A stretch of 64,000 nt of DNA. Origin: Thiohalocapsa sp963695445 (GTDB taxonomy: Bacteria > Pseudomonadota > Gammaproteobacteria > Chromatiales > Chromatiaceae). Each line of letters opens with the position of its first letter. The stretch's first letter is position 1. Location: positions 12,643 through 76,642 of the forward strand of contig CAVOGV010000024.1 of assembly GCA_963695445.1 (NCBI GenBank). The letters are read 5' to 3'. The notes under the pieces were generated by a model, which saw only the letters and a list, made by a program, of their open reading frames with translations, was not told where the DNA came from and ran no database searches. The position numbers and the translations under genes are program-made. This document shows, piece by piece, positions 1 through 9,551 of the stretch.

Positions 1-47
1 GTCAGCGGCTGCCCGGTCCGCCACGGACCGCGGCGAGGGCTGAGCCG

Positions 48-593
48 ATGGACCCGCGCGACGAAGACCGGTTGGACGAGGCCATCGCCCGCTTCGGCCG
101 CCTGGTGCGCGCGATGGAGCAACGCCAGTCGCGTACCGAGTCGCGCCTGGCGGGGCTCTATCAGCTGACCTTCACCGCCTTCATCCTGGTCGTCGCGTCG
201 ATCGCGTTCCTGACCATCATCCTGTCGCAGCAGGTCCCCGAGGTCAGCGCCGCCATCTCCACCATGAACCGGCAGGTCGCCCGCGTCGCCGACGACATGG
301 ACCGCATGGAGCGCACCGTGCAGGGCATCGGCCGCGACATGGGCTCCCTGCCGGTCATCATGGCCGAGATGGACCGCATGCACGCCAGTGTCGGTTTCAT
401 GTCCGGCGACGTCGACGCGATGGCCGGCAGCATGACCGGAATGGACACCAGCGTCGCGGCCATGCAGATGAACCTGACGGATATGCGGCAATCATTCGAA
501 GTGATGGAGTTCAACGTTGGCCGAATGGGCAGCGACGTCAATCAGATGTCCAAGCCAATGCGGATGTTCAACTGGATGAACCCGCTGCAATAA
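48..593 (+). CDS. Met-rich coiled-coil membrane protein, first of a tandem paralogous pair
   Basis: Protein of 181 residues with unknown function. A charged N-terminal segment (about 1-38) precedes one hydrophobic helix (about 40-62), and the rest is predicted to lie outside the membrane as a long helical coiled coil. About 22 residues are Met, spaced every few positions in the helix (for example DDMDRME and AEMDRMHAS). The C-terminus carries GRMGSDVNQM, which recurs nearly unchanged in the next gene (GRMGVDVNQM), so the two are paralogues. Such proteins are often loosely annotated as initiation-factor-like, which nothing here supports. The TAA stop lies inside a repeat element that begins TAAGGCGATT. 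No enzymatic motif is visible. Confidence 0.75.
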   Translation: MDPRDEDRLDEAIARFGRLVRAMEQRQSRTESRLAGLYQLTFTAFILVVASIAFLTIILSQQVPEVSAAISTMNRQVARVADDMDRMERTVQGIGRDMGSLPVIMAEMDRMHASVGFMSGDVDAMAGSMTGMDTSVAAMQMNLTDMRQSFEVMEFNVGRMGSDVNQMSKPMRMFNWMNPLQ

Positions 594-753
594 GGCGATT
601 GCCGGAAACAAAGATACCGAATGGCGCAGGATTTTGGTTCGCCTTCAAGGAGCGGCAGCGGGTGCATAGTCGAACTATGTGCCCGCTGTCGCGACACCGA
701 AGGCGGGCGAAAAGACAAACCAGGCGGTATGTTTGCTGACAGAAATCGCCTAA
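591..753. repeat. Long imperfect hairpin / MITE-like repeat with TAAGGCGATT ends
   Basis: The ends are inverted repeats: TAAGGCGATT at 591-600 and its relative, read on the minus strand as GTTAGGCGATTTCTGTCAGC, at the right end near 735-753. The two halves stay alignable toward the centre, where GCAGCGGGTGCATAGT (655-670) pairs with ACTATGTGCCCGCTGT (674-689) around a CGA loop; the differences there would be G-U pairs in RNA. The outer blocks GCCTTC (641-646) and GAAGGC (698-703) also pair. It fills the gap between two paralogous genes and provides the first gene's stop codon. Short relatives of its ends lie at 21581, 33114, 51178 and 63502. Confidence 0.7.
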
Positions 754-804
754 CGCCCGACGCCGCGCCCCCCGGTGCAAAGGCCAACCGAGCAGAAACC
801 CGAC

Positions 805-1326
805 ATGAGCGACCGTGACCGCATCGAACGCCTGAGCCAGGTCCTGTCCGACCTGGAGCAGGCGCTGTCCGAGGGCGAGGAGGCATCCGGCGAGCGTGCC
901 CGCGGCGTGACCCTGTTGATCAGGGTCGTGGTCGTGCTCATCGCCGCACTCGCCCTGGCCAATCTCTACTTCATCAACGACCTGACCCAAGAGGTGCGCG
1001 TCGTCATCGCAGGCATGGACGCGATGACCGGCCACATCGACCGCATCGCCGCCCGCATGGACGCAATGGAACAATCCGTCGCCGCCATCGGCGGCGACGT
1101 CCACCTGATGCCCGTGTTCAGTGCCCAAATGCAGGAGATCGCCGGTCATGTCGAAGGGCTGGAAGACAGCGTCGCCGGCATGCAGCAAAGCGCCGACCAT
1201 CTGAATGGTGGCATCGGCACGATGCACCTCAGCATCGCGGACATGGCCGCCCGCTTCCACGGCCTGAACCAAGCGGTCGGCCGCATGGGGGTCGACGTGA
1301 ACCAGATGGCCAGGCCGGTGCCCTGA
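805..1326 (+). CDS. Coiled-coil membrane protein, second paralogue
   Basis: Protein of about 173 residues from the ATG at 805. An upstream in-frame GTG at 775 gives ten more residues that look unlike the paralogue, so the ATG is preferred, although no strong ribosome site is visible. Layout matches the upstream gene: charged N-terminus, one transmembrane helix at about residues 38-60, then a long amphipathic helix with regularly spaced Met (AGMDAMTGHIDRIAARMDAME) and the terminal motif GRMGVDVNQM. Function unknown. The pair probably arose by duplication, with the hairpin element between them arriving later. Confidence 0.72.
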   Translation: MSDRDRIERLSQVLSDLEQALSEGEEASGERARGVTLLIRVVVVLIAALALANLYFINDLTQEVRVVIAGMDAMTGHIDRIAARMDAMEQSVAAIGGDVHLMPVFSAQMQEIAGHVEGLEDSVAGMQQSADHLNGGIGTMHLSIADMAARFHGLNQAVGRMGVDVNQMARPVP

Positions 1327-1481
1327 TGCTGCCCCAGAGCACACGACATTAACGTCTTAGGCAACATGCGGGAGAAGGTAATCCAATTCAGCCGCGCTAT
1401 TCAGGCACTGCCTCTGAGGCTAAGCCCCGGGCATCTGGACTGACTACGAAATCTGGCGATGCGCCTTTGCTTGGCAGCGCG

Positions 1482-3327
1482 TTAGACAGCAACGGTATGC
1501 CGCGCATAGAGCGCATCGATCTCCTGCTCGTAACGCTTCGACACCTCCTCCCGTTTCACCTTCAGGGTCGGCGTCAGTAGGCCATCGTCGACGGTCCAAG
1601 GCGTCAGCAGCAGCTGGACGCGGCGGACTTGGGCGTGGGCCGGAAAGCCGCGTAGCAGATGCGCAAGCCGCTTGATGACGACCCGCTTGACTTGCCGTGC
1701 TTCGAGTGTCGTTCGCGTCTGCTGGATCCAAGGAGAGCTCTTTCGCCAGCGACTTCCAAGCCCCCGGCTCGAGCACCAGGAGGGCGGTCACGAACGGCTT
1801 GCCCTCCCCAACGACCAGGGCCTGCTCGAACAGCGGATCGGCGGTAATCGTCTGCTCCAGGTCTCCGGCCGCAATCTTCTCTCCGGACGTCATGACCAAG
1901 ATGTCTTTGATGCGCCCGCGGATGTAGACCCGCCCTTGACTGATCTCCGCGATATCCCCGGTATGCAGCCAGCCGTCTGGGTCGATCGCCTGCCGCGTGT
2001 CCTCCGGGCGCCTCCAATAGCCGAGCATCACGCCAGGACTGCGCGCAAGCAGCTCGCCGTTGGCGGCAAGGCGCACCTCGGCGCCTGGAATGGGCAGGCC
2101 CGCCGAGCCAGGCACATTGTCCTCCATGCGGTTACCAGCGATCGTCGGCGATGCCTCCGTCAGGCCGTAGCCTTCCAGCAGGTTGAGTCCGAGTCCGACG
2201 AAGCAGCGTGCCACCGGCTCCGACAGCGGGGCCGCACCGCTGATCGCGATCCGCAGGCGTCCACCCAGCCGGGCCATCACCTTGTCCGCAACCAGAGGCC
2301 GCAATAGCCGCCACAGCGTCCGATCGGCGAATCCGATCTCCGCGCCGCGTCCCTGCCCGGCGAGGAAGCGACGCCAGCCGATGGCGATGGCTGTTCGGAA
2401 CAGCGCCCGGGCGAGCCAACCCTCTTGAGCGAGCTTGGCCTGAATGCGGGCATAGGCCTGTTCATAGACACGCGGCACCGAGATCAAGGCCGTCGGCCGG
2501 ACTGTCATGAGGTCTTCGGCCAGCGTCTGCAGCGAGCGGGCGTAGGCGACACAGCTTCCCGCCATCATCGGGAGGTAGTAGCCAAGGGTTCGCTCGAAGG
2601 CATGGGACAGCGGTAGGAAGGAGAGCAGCGTGTCGTCGTGGTAGGTTGGCACCATCTCAAGCTGAGACTCCGCATTCCAAAGGATGTTGCGATGAGACAG
2701 CATCACCCCCTTGGGTCTGCCGGTCGTGCCGGACGTATAGACCAGGGTCGCCAGATCGTTCGGATCCGAGGCGTGACTGGCGGGCACCGCCGACTCGCGA
2801 CTCAGCCAATCCGCCGCCCAAACAACGGCCGGAGGTGCTTCGAAACGCTCGTCCGCGCGCGCGGCATCGTCCAGGCAAATGACCTGTCGCAGTTCAGGAA
2901 AGGCTGTCCGCCAAGCCGCCAACTTGCGCCACTGATTCAGGTTGCCGACTAACAGCAGCTGACTCCCGGAATCGGCCAGGATGTGGGCAACGTTGCCTGG
3001 ATTGTCATTGGGATACAGCGGCACCACGACGAAACCGAGCGCGAGAGCCGCCTGCTCGTAGCACACCCACTCGATGCAATTGCGTAGCTGCAGCGCTACG
3101 CGCGCACCGGGTGCCAGGGTCAGGCTGGCTAGCGCGCGCTGCCAGCAGCCGACCCGCTCCGACATCTGGCTCCAGGTCAGGCTCGACCACTGACCGGTTG
3201 TCTCATCGAATTGTCGGTAGGCGGTGAGATCCGGGGTGCGAGCGACCCGCTCGCGGAAGAGTCCCGGCAAGGTTCCGGCCGTCGCGGCCGGGATCAGGTC
3301 TGGTGTGTGATCTCGCAGCTTGTTCAT
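1482..3327 (-). CDS. Long-chain acyl-CoA synthetase (AMP-forming), frameshifted near the C-terminus
   Basis: Member of the AMP-dependent synthetase/ligase family, expected to activate a fatty acid with ATP and load it onto CoA. Visible family motifs in order are the P-loop-like YTSGTTGRPKGVM (about residue 200), GYGLTEASP (about 400), GWLHTGDIA (about 455) and GRIKDILVMTSGEKIA (about 475). The frame opened at 3327 loses homology after LSLDPADAND. A shift near position 1713 restores a normal family C-terminus (LLLTPWTVDDGLLTPTLKVK, ending YARHTVAV) with its stop at 1482-1484. Without the shift the frame runs on to 1444 as unrelated sequence. Length with the shift is about 610 residues, typical of the COG1022 group. 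Confidence 0.8.
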
Positions 3328-3400
3328 GTCGGCCCCCGCTCATGAGCTCAGGGCGCCCAGTCACCTCGCGGTCTGAACTGTCGCAACATGACTCGCGTCT

Positions 3401-3610
3401 CTACCTAGAGTATCGACCAACCTCGATGCCGCCGCCACCATCCCTCACTGCAAAATCGCGCTTCGCCTCCTCGGTGACGTTGACGTCCTTGAGCCGACGC
3501 TGCATCGCAGTCTCTTTGCGCTGGCCTTTCTCGCAATGCACGACCTCCACCCCTCCGCGCTCGGCGAACGCCTGCACCGCCGCGGCAGATGCGCGCGTCA
3601 TCGGCGCCAC
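3401..3610 (-). pseudogene. Remnant of a conserved hypothetical protein
   Basis: A 69-residue open frame contains FAERGGVEVVHCEKGQRKE. This resembles an internal block of a widespread uncharacterised family (typically FAEREGIPVVHFEKGQRK), as I recall it. No matching N- or C-terminal sequence is found on either side, and the surrounding frames do not continue the similarity. I read it as a gene fragment. The similarity is recalled, not computed. Confidence 0.3.
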
Positions 3611-3781
3611 CAGGGTCGTCGGGCGGAATTGGGTTAGCTGCCTTCATGGCGACAGTGCTGTCCGGCATGGACAATGGCCGCAGAACAGGCAGGCTATGCT
3701 TATAGGGTTGCCAAAACGCGGAGACTTCGCACCTGACCGACTCAATGGCCGATTTGGGTATCGATAAGTTGCGCAAATGGC

Positions 3782-5703
3782 TTGAATTCCTGGTTGCGCG
3801 TTCCATGGCTGATCGGCTTCAACGTCGGCGGTACGGCCCTGTTGGTGGGTTTGTTCGCCTACACATCTCAGGGGCAGGACCTGCTGCGTATTGCCGCCGA
3901 GCGAGGCTTCGCATTGGGGATCTCAGCGCGGTCTGGAATCTGCTGTTCCTGGTCGGCAAAACGCTGCTGGTGTCGTTCTCGTTTTGGTACAGCTCGCGCC
4001 TGCTGCTTGGGCGCGACTATCCGAGCTATCCACTGGATCGGCGCTATGCGGCATTTGGCCGACGCTGGTGGCCGCGCTTCGTCGGTACTGCGGCACCGGC
4101 GGCGATCGGTTGGACATTCCTCGATATCACCTCCGCCGTGCACAGCAGCGAGATCCTGCTCGGCTGGTTGTATCTGAGCATGGCCGCTGCACTGCTGCTG
4201 TTCTACGTGCTGCGCCGTCGCCTGTTCGGCGTCGCCGCCGGCACGATGATCGAAGACCTCCGCAACGATGTCGACCCGGTGGACCGCAGACGTATTCGGA
4301 TCATTATGGGAGCATCGTTCGCGCTGTTGTTGTTGTTCATGCTGTTCCCGGTCTTCGCTGCGCCAGCTGCTGGGTGCTCCGGCGATCGGAGCTCGGGTCG
4401 ACCGGCATTGCCTGTTCGAGTACCGGCGATCATCACCTACCGGCCGATGTCGCGAGGCATGCCCGCGGCGACGCTCAGCGCCTTGCTGTTGGCCCTGGTC
4501 GCCGGGATCTGGAACGGTAATCACGCGGTGAGTGTCAGACCACGTTCGGTTGTCTCATCGGACCGTCCGGACCGGTGCAACGATTGGACGCCTGGCTCAC
4601 CGATGGCGGCAACTCGATCGCCGAGCGAACACCGCTGCTGCTGGTCACGTTCGGACGGGGGCATCCGCGCCGCCTATTGGACCGCGTCGACCCTGGTATC
4701 TGGACCAGACATTGGGGGCGGCGTTCACGGACCGACTGTTCGTGGCCAGCCACGGTCTCGGGGGGCAGCCTCGGCGCAAGCGTCTATGTCAGCCTCAAGC
4801 GTGCACAGCTCGAGCGTGACGGCAGCGCGAGTCTTCTGGAGCCAGGCGTCGGTTCTGGGCCAGGATTTTCTGTCGCCGGTGGTTGCCGGCAGCTGTTTCC
4901 GGACCGCGCACAGCGCTGTTTCCCGATCTCGATCGGTCTTGCTGACCGGCAACGCATCCTCGAGCGCTCATGGGAAGTCGCGTTCGTCGACGATGCTGCC
5001 GCAGGGCATTTTCGCGGCCCATTCCAGGCCCTGTATGACGGCCCTGTTGGCCAGCGGTTGCCGAGCCTGTTGCTGAACACCACCTCGGTCGACAGCGGCC
5101 AGCGGGCGGTCGTATCGAATCTGACCGTCGGCGAGCTACCTCAGATCATCGATCTGCTTCAGCCCCGCTATCAGCTCGATGCCATCCGTACCAGCGCGGC
5201 GGCCGGGGCCAGCGCACGCTTCACCTATGTGAGCCCGGCCGGTAGCGTCCATGTCACGGACGGTGCCAAGCTTCGACTGGTCGATGGCGGCTACTTCGAG
5301 AACTCAGGCGCCGCGACGATGGGCGATCTCCTGGCCCTATTGACCGAGGGCGACCACCCGATCAAACCGATCTTGCTGTTGATCCGCAATGATCCGAACG
5401 CCCGGATCCTGCCGGCGCGGCAATGATAAGGCGCCGCAGCCAGCCGGCATCGATTTCAACGCCACCGTTAGCGAGGTGAGCGCCCCAATCGAGGCCCTGC
5501 TACAGACTCGCGACGCCCGCGGACGCCTAGCCGAGGTCAAGACCGCTCGCTTGGTCGAGGCCTTGGGCGGCGACGTGATCGAGGTGCCGCTAGCCGCGGT
5601 GCTGCGCTCTAAGTTGGATGCGGTCGGCCCAGACCAGGATGCTCGGCAAGCGCTGCGAGCGAGCTTTGTCGAGCGCGACGCCCTGATAACCCAGCAGCCC
5701 TAG
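3782..5703 (+). pseudogene. Patatin-like phospholipase with N-terminal membrane domain, multiply frameshifted
   Basis: No single frame covers this gene. It starts with a hydrophobic segment (WLIGFNVGGTALLVGLFAYT, frame of 3782) and continues in another frame with two or three membrane helices (WNLLFLVGKTLLVSFSFWYS, then MGASFALLLLFMLFPVFA near 4310-4360). In a third frame from about 4575 it enters the lipase domain, with the nucleophile elbow GGSLGAS and the later VDGGYFENSG segment carrying the catalytic Asp. A last shift at about 5424 leads to the C-terminus ending at 5703. At least four shifts are needed. The catalytic Ser and Asp motifs survive, so it is either recently broken or misread. 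The intact form would be a membrane-anchored acyl hydrolase. Confidence 0.6.
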
Positions 5704-5811
5704 CCCACCCGCGGTCCGCCGCTCGACGTTGCCGGACATCGACGCTTCGCCTACTCTGGCCGGCATCCCCGTTCTGAAGGGGGCATTGCGGAAACCAGGA
5801 GACTCTCGCCC

Positions 5812-7089
5812 ATGCGCCTGTTCGACATCCTCGCCTTGCTGATCGGATTCTCCGCCATCTTCAGCTGGCTGAACGATCGGTACTTGAAGTTGCCGAGCGC
5901 CATCGGTCTGATGCTGTTCGCGATGGTCTTTTCCCTGGCCCTTCAGTTGCCGCTCCCGTTCGCGCCCGACCTGCAGGAGCAGGTCGCACGCATGCTCGGC
6001 AGCATCGATCTGACCGAGGCATTCCTGCACGGTATGCTCGGGTTCCTGCTGTTCGCCGGCGCCCTGCATGTGGACCTGCGGGAGCTTGCGCGGCAGAAAT
6101 GGGCCATCATCACGCTCGCCACCGCAGGCACCTTCGGGGCCGCCTTGCTGATCAGCGTCGGCAGCTATCTGCTGTTCCTCGCCATCGGACTACCGGTTCC
6201 ATTCGTCTACTGCCTGCTGTTCGGTGCACTGATCTCGCCCACCGACCCCGTTGCCGTGCTCGGCATCCTCAAGAGCGCGAAGGCCCCGAAGGCCCTGGAG
6301 ATGAAGATTACCGGCGAGTCGCTGTTCAACGACGGCGTCGCGGTGGTGTTATTCATGGCGCTGCTGACGCTGGCCGTCGGCGACACCAGCCCGAGCATCC
6401 TGGACACGCTGATCCTGCTGCTGCAAGAGATCTTCGGCGGGGTGCTGTTCGGCTTGGTGATGGGGTGGATCGCGCTGCAGATGATCCGGCGCACCGACAA
6501 TTATCAGGTCGAGATCATGGTGACCCTGGCGTTGGCGATGAGCGGCTATGCGATCGCCGCACACGCACACGTCTCCGCCCCCATCGCCATCGTCATCGCC
6601 GGCCTGTTGATCGGCAGCCATGGCCGCGCCACCGCCGTGCACGAGGCCACCCTGCATCGGCTGGACGACTTCTGGGAACTCGTGGACGAGGTGCTGAACG
6701 CGGTGCTGTTCGTACTGATCGGTCTGGAGGTATTGGTGATTCAGGTCACCGGCGACCTGATCCTGGCCGGGCTGATCGCGATCCCGCTGACGCTCGCCGC
6801 CCGCTGGATCAGCGTCGGCGTACCGATTCGCCTGATGCGTCGCTCGCGCACCTTCGAGCCGGGCGTCGTGCCGATCCTGACCTGGGGCGGACTGCGCGGC
6901 GGCATCTCGGTGGCCCTGGTCCTTTCGCTACCCAAGGGCGAGATCGGCGACATCCTGCTGACCGTCACCTATATCGTCGTCGTCTTCTCGGTGCTGGTGC
7001 AGGGGCTCACCATCGGGCCATTGGTCCGCGCGGTCGCGGCTCGCGCCAACCGCGACGCTGGCGGTACCGACAGTCGGACCGACGGCTGA
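5812..7089 (+). CDS. CPA1-family Na+/H+ (cation/proton) antiporter
   Basis: Intact 425-residue polytopic membrane protein with about twelve hydrophobic segments. Family motifs include SPTDPVAVLG (about residues 142-151), FNDGVAVVLF (about 170), and the late WGGLRGGISVAL block near residue 355. These are the sodium/hydrogen exchanger signatures of the NhaP/CPA1 type. It exchanges Na+ or K+ for protons across the inner membrane, serving pH and salt homeostasis. The start has an AGGAG ribosome site about ten bases upstream. It stands alone on its strand, flanked by a broken lipase and lipoprotein genes. Ion preference cannot be read from sequence. Confidence 0.88.
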   Translation: MRLFDILALLIGFSAIFSWLNDRYLKLPSAIGLMLFAMVFSLALQLPLPFAPDLQEQVARMLGSIDLTEAFLHGMLGFLLFAGALHVDLRELARQKWAIITLATAGTFGAALLISVGSYLLFLAIGLPVPFVYCLLFGALISPTDPVAVLGILKSAKAPKALEMKITGESLFNDGVAVVLFMALLTLAVGDTSPSILDTLILLLQEIFGGVLFGLVMGWIALQMIRRTDNYQVEIMVTLALAMSGYAIAAHAHVSAPIAIVIAGLLIGSHGRATAVHEATLHRLDDFWELVDEVLNAVLFVLIGLEVLVIQVTGDLILAGLIAIPLTLAARWISVGVPIRLMRRSRTFEPGVVPILTWGGLRGGISVALVLSLPKGEIGDILLTVTYIVVVFSVLVQGLTIGPLVRAVAARANRDAGGTDSRTDG

Positions 7090-7208
7090 CGACCCGGCGA
7101 CAGCCAAGGCGACGCGCGGGACACCATTTGAGTCATGCCCGACAATGACCTAACCCGAGCGCCAGTTCCAGACTTGAACAATTGCTTGTTTACCGGCGGA
7201 TTCCTCCC

Positions 7209-7788
7209 ATGCGTCCATTCAACGGCCTCGTGTTGATCCTGTGGGCACTCGCCGGCATCGGCTGTAGCTCCAGCGTGCCCCCGGCCATCCGCGGCGATGC
7301 CGCCGAAGGAGCGCTTAAGCCCGTCACGGTCGCGCAGGTCCAGCACGGACGCGGAGTCCTACAGCGGCCAGCGCGTGCGCTGGGGCGGCAGCATCATTGC
7401 GGTGCGCAACCTGCCGGACAACACGGAGGTCGAGGTCTTGTCCCGCCCGTTGGACAGCGATGGCGAACCACGCGCGGACGCCGACGGCGCCGGGCGGTTC
7501 ATCGCGAGGGTAGCGGGCTTCGTCGACCCGGCCGAGTATGCGAAGGATCGGCTGCTGACCGTCGTCGGCCTGATCGATGGGGTCGAGACGCGCGATGTCG
7601 GCGAGTATCCGTACCGCTATCCGGTGATCGCGGTCAGCAGCCGCTACCTGTGGCCAGAGCTGGAGCCCGATCCGTACCCCTACGGTAATCCCTGGTACTA
7701 CGGCGGCTATGGCTATGGCCCCTGGTATGGTCCAGGTTTCGGGCCTTGGTACGGACCCGGGTTCAGACCCTGGTACGGCCCCTGGTGA
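7209..7788 (+). CDS. Slp-family outer membrane lipoprotein, frameshifted
   Basis: Starts at ATG 7209 with a lipoprotein signal (MRPFNGLVLILWALAGIGCSS; lipobox AGIGC). The body belongs to the starvation-lipoprotein (Slp) family: GQRVRWGGSIIAVRNLPDNT is the diagnostic block and lies in a different frame. An apparent extra base near 7339 separates the two parts; removing it gives VAQVQ-TDAESYSGQRVRWGG. The C-terminal tail is extended by near-exact repeats of PWYGPGF rich in Gly, Tyr and Trp. Expected to be anchored in the outer membrane, facing the periplasm; biochemical role unknown. The next gene encodes a second family member. Confidence 0.75.
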
Positions 7789-7908
7789 TGCCCGCGGGAA
7801 ACGGGCGATGCCGTTACCCGGCGACGCCCGCTCACGGGCTACAATCGGCATTAGACTGAACGCCCGGTCGACCAGATCCAAGCCACGCTGACCAAGCACC
7901 ACGACACC

Positions 7909-8445
7909 ATGCGCGCCCTCATCGTCTCAGGATTCTCGCTGCTGCTCCTGGCCGGATGCGCCAGCACCCCGGACAGGTGCCGCACGCCTATCGGCGAGCG
8001 CAGCCTGACGCCTGCCGTGGCCGCCGAACGCGACGACGCCATCGGCCAGGCCATCACCTGGGGCGGCACGCTGGTCGGCAGCCGAAATCTGCAAGACTCC
8101 ACCGAGTTGGAAGTGCTGGCGTTTCCGCTGGACGGCTGCGGTCGACCGCGGACCGACGACGACCCGCTCGGCCGCTTTATCATCCGTCGTCCCGGTTATC
8201 TGGAGACCGCCGACCTCAGACCCGGCCGCGACATCACCGCCAGCGGGCGCATCATCGCCACCAGCGAGGGACGTATCGGCGACGCCGAGTACCGCTTCCC
8301 GGTGCTTGAGGATTCAAACCCCAAGGATCTGGGCCGAGCCCAGCGCCAGCGGCTATTCCAGCGTCCGCCCGTGGATCAGTATCGGCGTCGGCGGCGGGAG
8401 CGGCGTGGAGGCTGGAGCGGTGGCGGCGTCGGCGTGGTGTTCTGA
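7909..8445 (+). CDS. Slp-family outer membrane lipoprotein, second copy
   Basis: Protein of 178 residues with a lipoprotein signal peptide (MRALIVSGFSLLLLAGCAS; lipobox LAGC) and the Slp core AITWGGTLVGSRNLQDSTELE. After residue about 135 the frame drifts into Arg-rich sequence, while the adjacent frame gives a better family match (IWAEPSASGYSSVRPWISIG). The original frame then resumes with GGWSGGGVGVVF. This suggests compensating single-base shifts near 8316 and 8400. Paralogous to the gene just upstream and probably co-transcribed with it (120 bp gap). Confidence 0.78.
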   Translation: MRALIVSGFSLLLLAGCASTPDRCRTPIGERSLTPAVAAERDDAIGQAITWGGTLVGSRNLQDSTELEVLAFPLDGCGRPRTDDDPLGRFIIRRPGYLETADLRPGRDITASGRIIATSEGRIGDAEYRFPVLEDSNPKDLGRAQRQRLFQRPPVDQYRRRRRERRGGWSGGGVGVVF

Positions 8446-8480
8446 GCCAACCACGCGCGCACCATTCACCGCATGTCCGC

Positions 8481-9296
8481 TCAGCCTTGACCGAGGCCGT
8501 AGACGTAGGCTGTCTTGGTCATGGAGTCCGCATCGAGCCAATCGCCGAGTTCGTCTTGCATGGCGATGAAGGCATCATAGGCTCGCCGGGCCATGGTCGC
8601 GGTGTAGTCTTCCTTCGGGTCTTCGTACTTGAAGCTGAATTCCGCCAGGATCGGTGCCTCGCCTTGCTCCTGTTCGTACCAAAGCGTCAGGCTGCACTCG
8701 GCGAACACCTGCGGGTCTTTGCGGATCTGGAAGGTCGTTCCCTTGACCACGCGCTCGTAGCCGGTGAAATCGCCGACCACGATCAGCGCCTCGTCCTTTG
8801 GAATCGCGTCGCTCGCGGCGGCGAGGCCTGGAAACAACTTGCAGACATCCTTCACCGTCTCCAGCGCACGTCGTCGTCGAGCACGATGGTGCTGGAGAAG
8901 CTGTAGAGCGACTGAAACCTCGGCTTTGATGTCCTCTTCGAACTTCATGTCGATCGAGAACTCTTCCGCGGGCTTCATGTCGCGGTCTTGGCTGATGAAG
9001 CGATCGGGGTGACGAAATTTGAGCGTCAGTTCGCGCTGGCCGTTCTCCAGATCGACCCGCTCCCGGACGACATAATCGCTGGCCCTAAGCCATCTGTCGG
9101 CGGTGTCGAAAAACCGAACCTTGCGACGCTTGCGCGTGATGTCGTCGATGCCACTGACGGCCACCGCGCTTGGCAAAACGATGCCGGCAAGTTCGCGCCA
9201 GAAGGCAGCGGCCGCCTCGTTGAGCGCGGCCTCGTCGCCGGCGAAGCGGGCGGCGCGCAGCATCAGTTTGTATTCGCGGGATGTTACGGTCTGCAT
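8481..9296 (-). CDS. CYTH-like (triphosphate tunnel) domain protein
   Basis: 271-residue frame. The segment KRRKVRFFDTADRWL and the later REL-TLKFRHPD pattern resemble the alternating basic and acidic strands of CYTH/triphosphate-tunnel enzymes, which bind triphosphate or polyphosphate. The family call is by pattern recognition only. Between about 8880 and 8925 the open frame reads an unlikely LLQHHRARRRR. The adjacent frame reads FQSLYSFSSTIVLDDDV, a sensible beta-rich segment, so two compensating single-base shifts are likely. A CHAD-domain protein, a frequent partner of CYTH domains, lies far away at 61241. Confidence 0.5.
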   Translation of the reverse strand: MQTVTSREYKLMLRAARFAGDEAALNEAAAAFWRELAGIVLPSAVAVSGIDDITRKRRKVRFFDTADRWLRASDYVVRERVDLENGQRELTLKFRHPDRFISQDRDMKPAEEFSIDMKFEEDIKAEVSVALQLLQHHRARRRRALETVKDVCKLFPGLAAASDAIPKDEALIVVGDFTGYERVVKGTTFQIRKDPQVFAECSLTLWYEQEQGEAPILAEFSFKYEDPKEDYTATMARRAYDAFIAMQDELGDWLDADSMTKTAYVYGLGQG

Positions 9297-9383
9297 CGTG
9301 TTGTTTACCCAATAAGTGTCGAGTTGCTAGCTGCTGGTGGCTACTAATGCTTCGCTGCGAAAATGCCGAGACCAGCCGCCGTC

Positions 9384-9447
9384 GTGGGAGCGATTTGCAA
9401 TCGCGACCGCCGCGACGGGGATGGTCGCGACTGCAAGTCGCTCCCAC
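9384..9447. repeat. Inverted repeat of the GTGGGAGCGACTTGCAGTCG type
   Basis: Two 25-base arms (9384-9408 and 9423-9447) are inverted copies with two mismatches around a 14-base spacer. Each arm contains a smaller palindrome of the form GCGA-N7-TCGC. It lies in the gap between the CYTH-like gene and the HAD phosphatase gene. Sequences of this general form are dispersed REP-like elements in many gammaproteobacteria; a degenerate relative lies at 45899-45970. Confidence 0.7.
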
Positions 9448-9551
9448 AGCGCCGAGGGTCACCCCAACGGTCTCGGAACTTCCGCCGCGGTGCACTAGAC
9501 ATCGCTACTAATAGAGCCCGGCGCCGCGCCTGGGCCTTATCGGCATCGGCG

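Noticed and set aside
6099..7148. 349-residue Arg/Pro-rich frame inside the antiporter gene
   Set aside because: Same-strand alternate frame with random high-GC composition; the antiporter frame has the CPA1 motifs.
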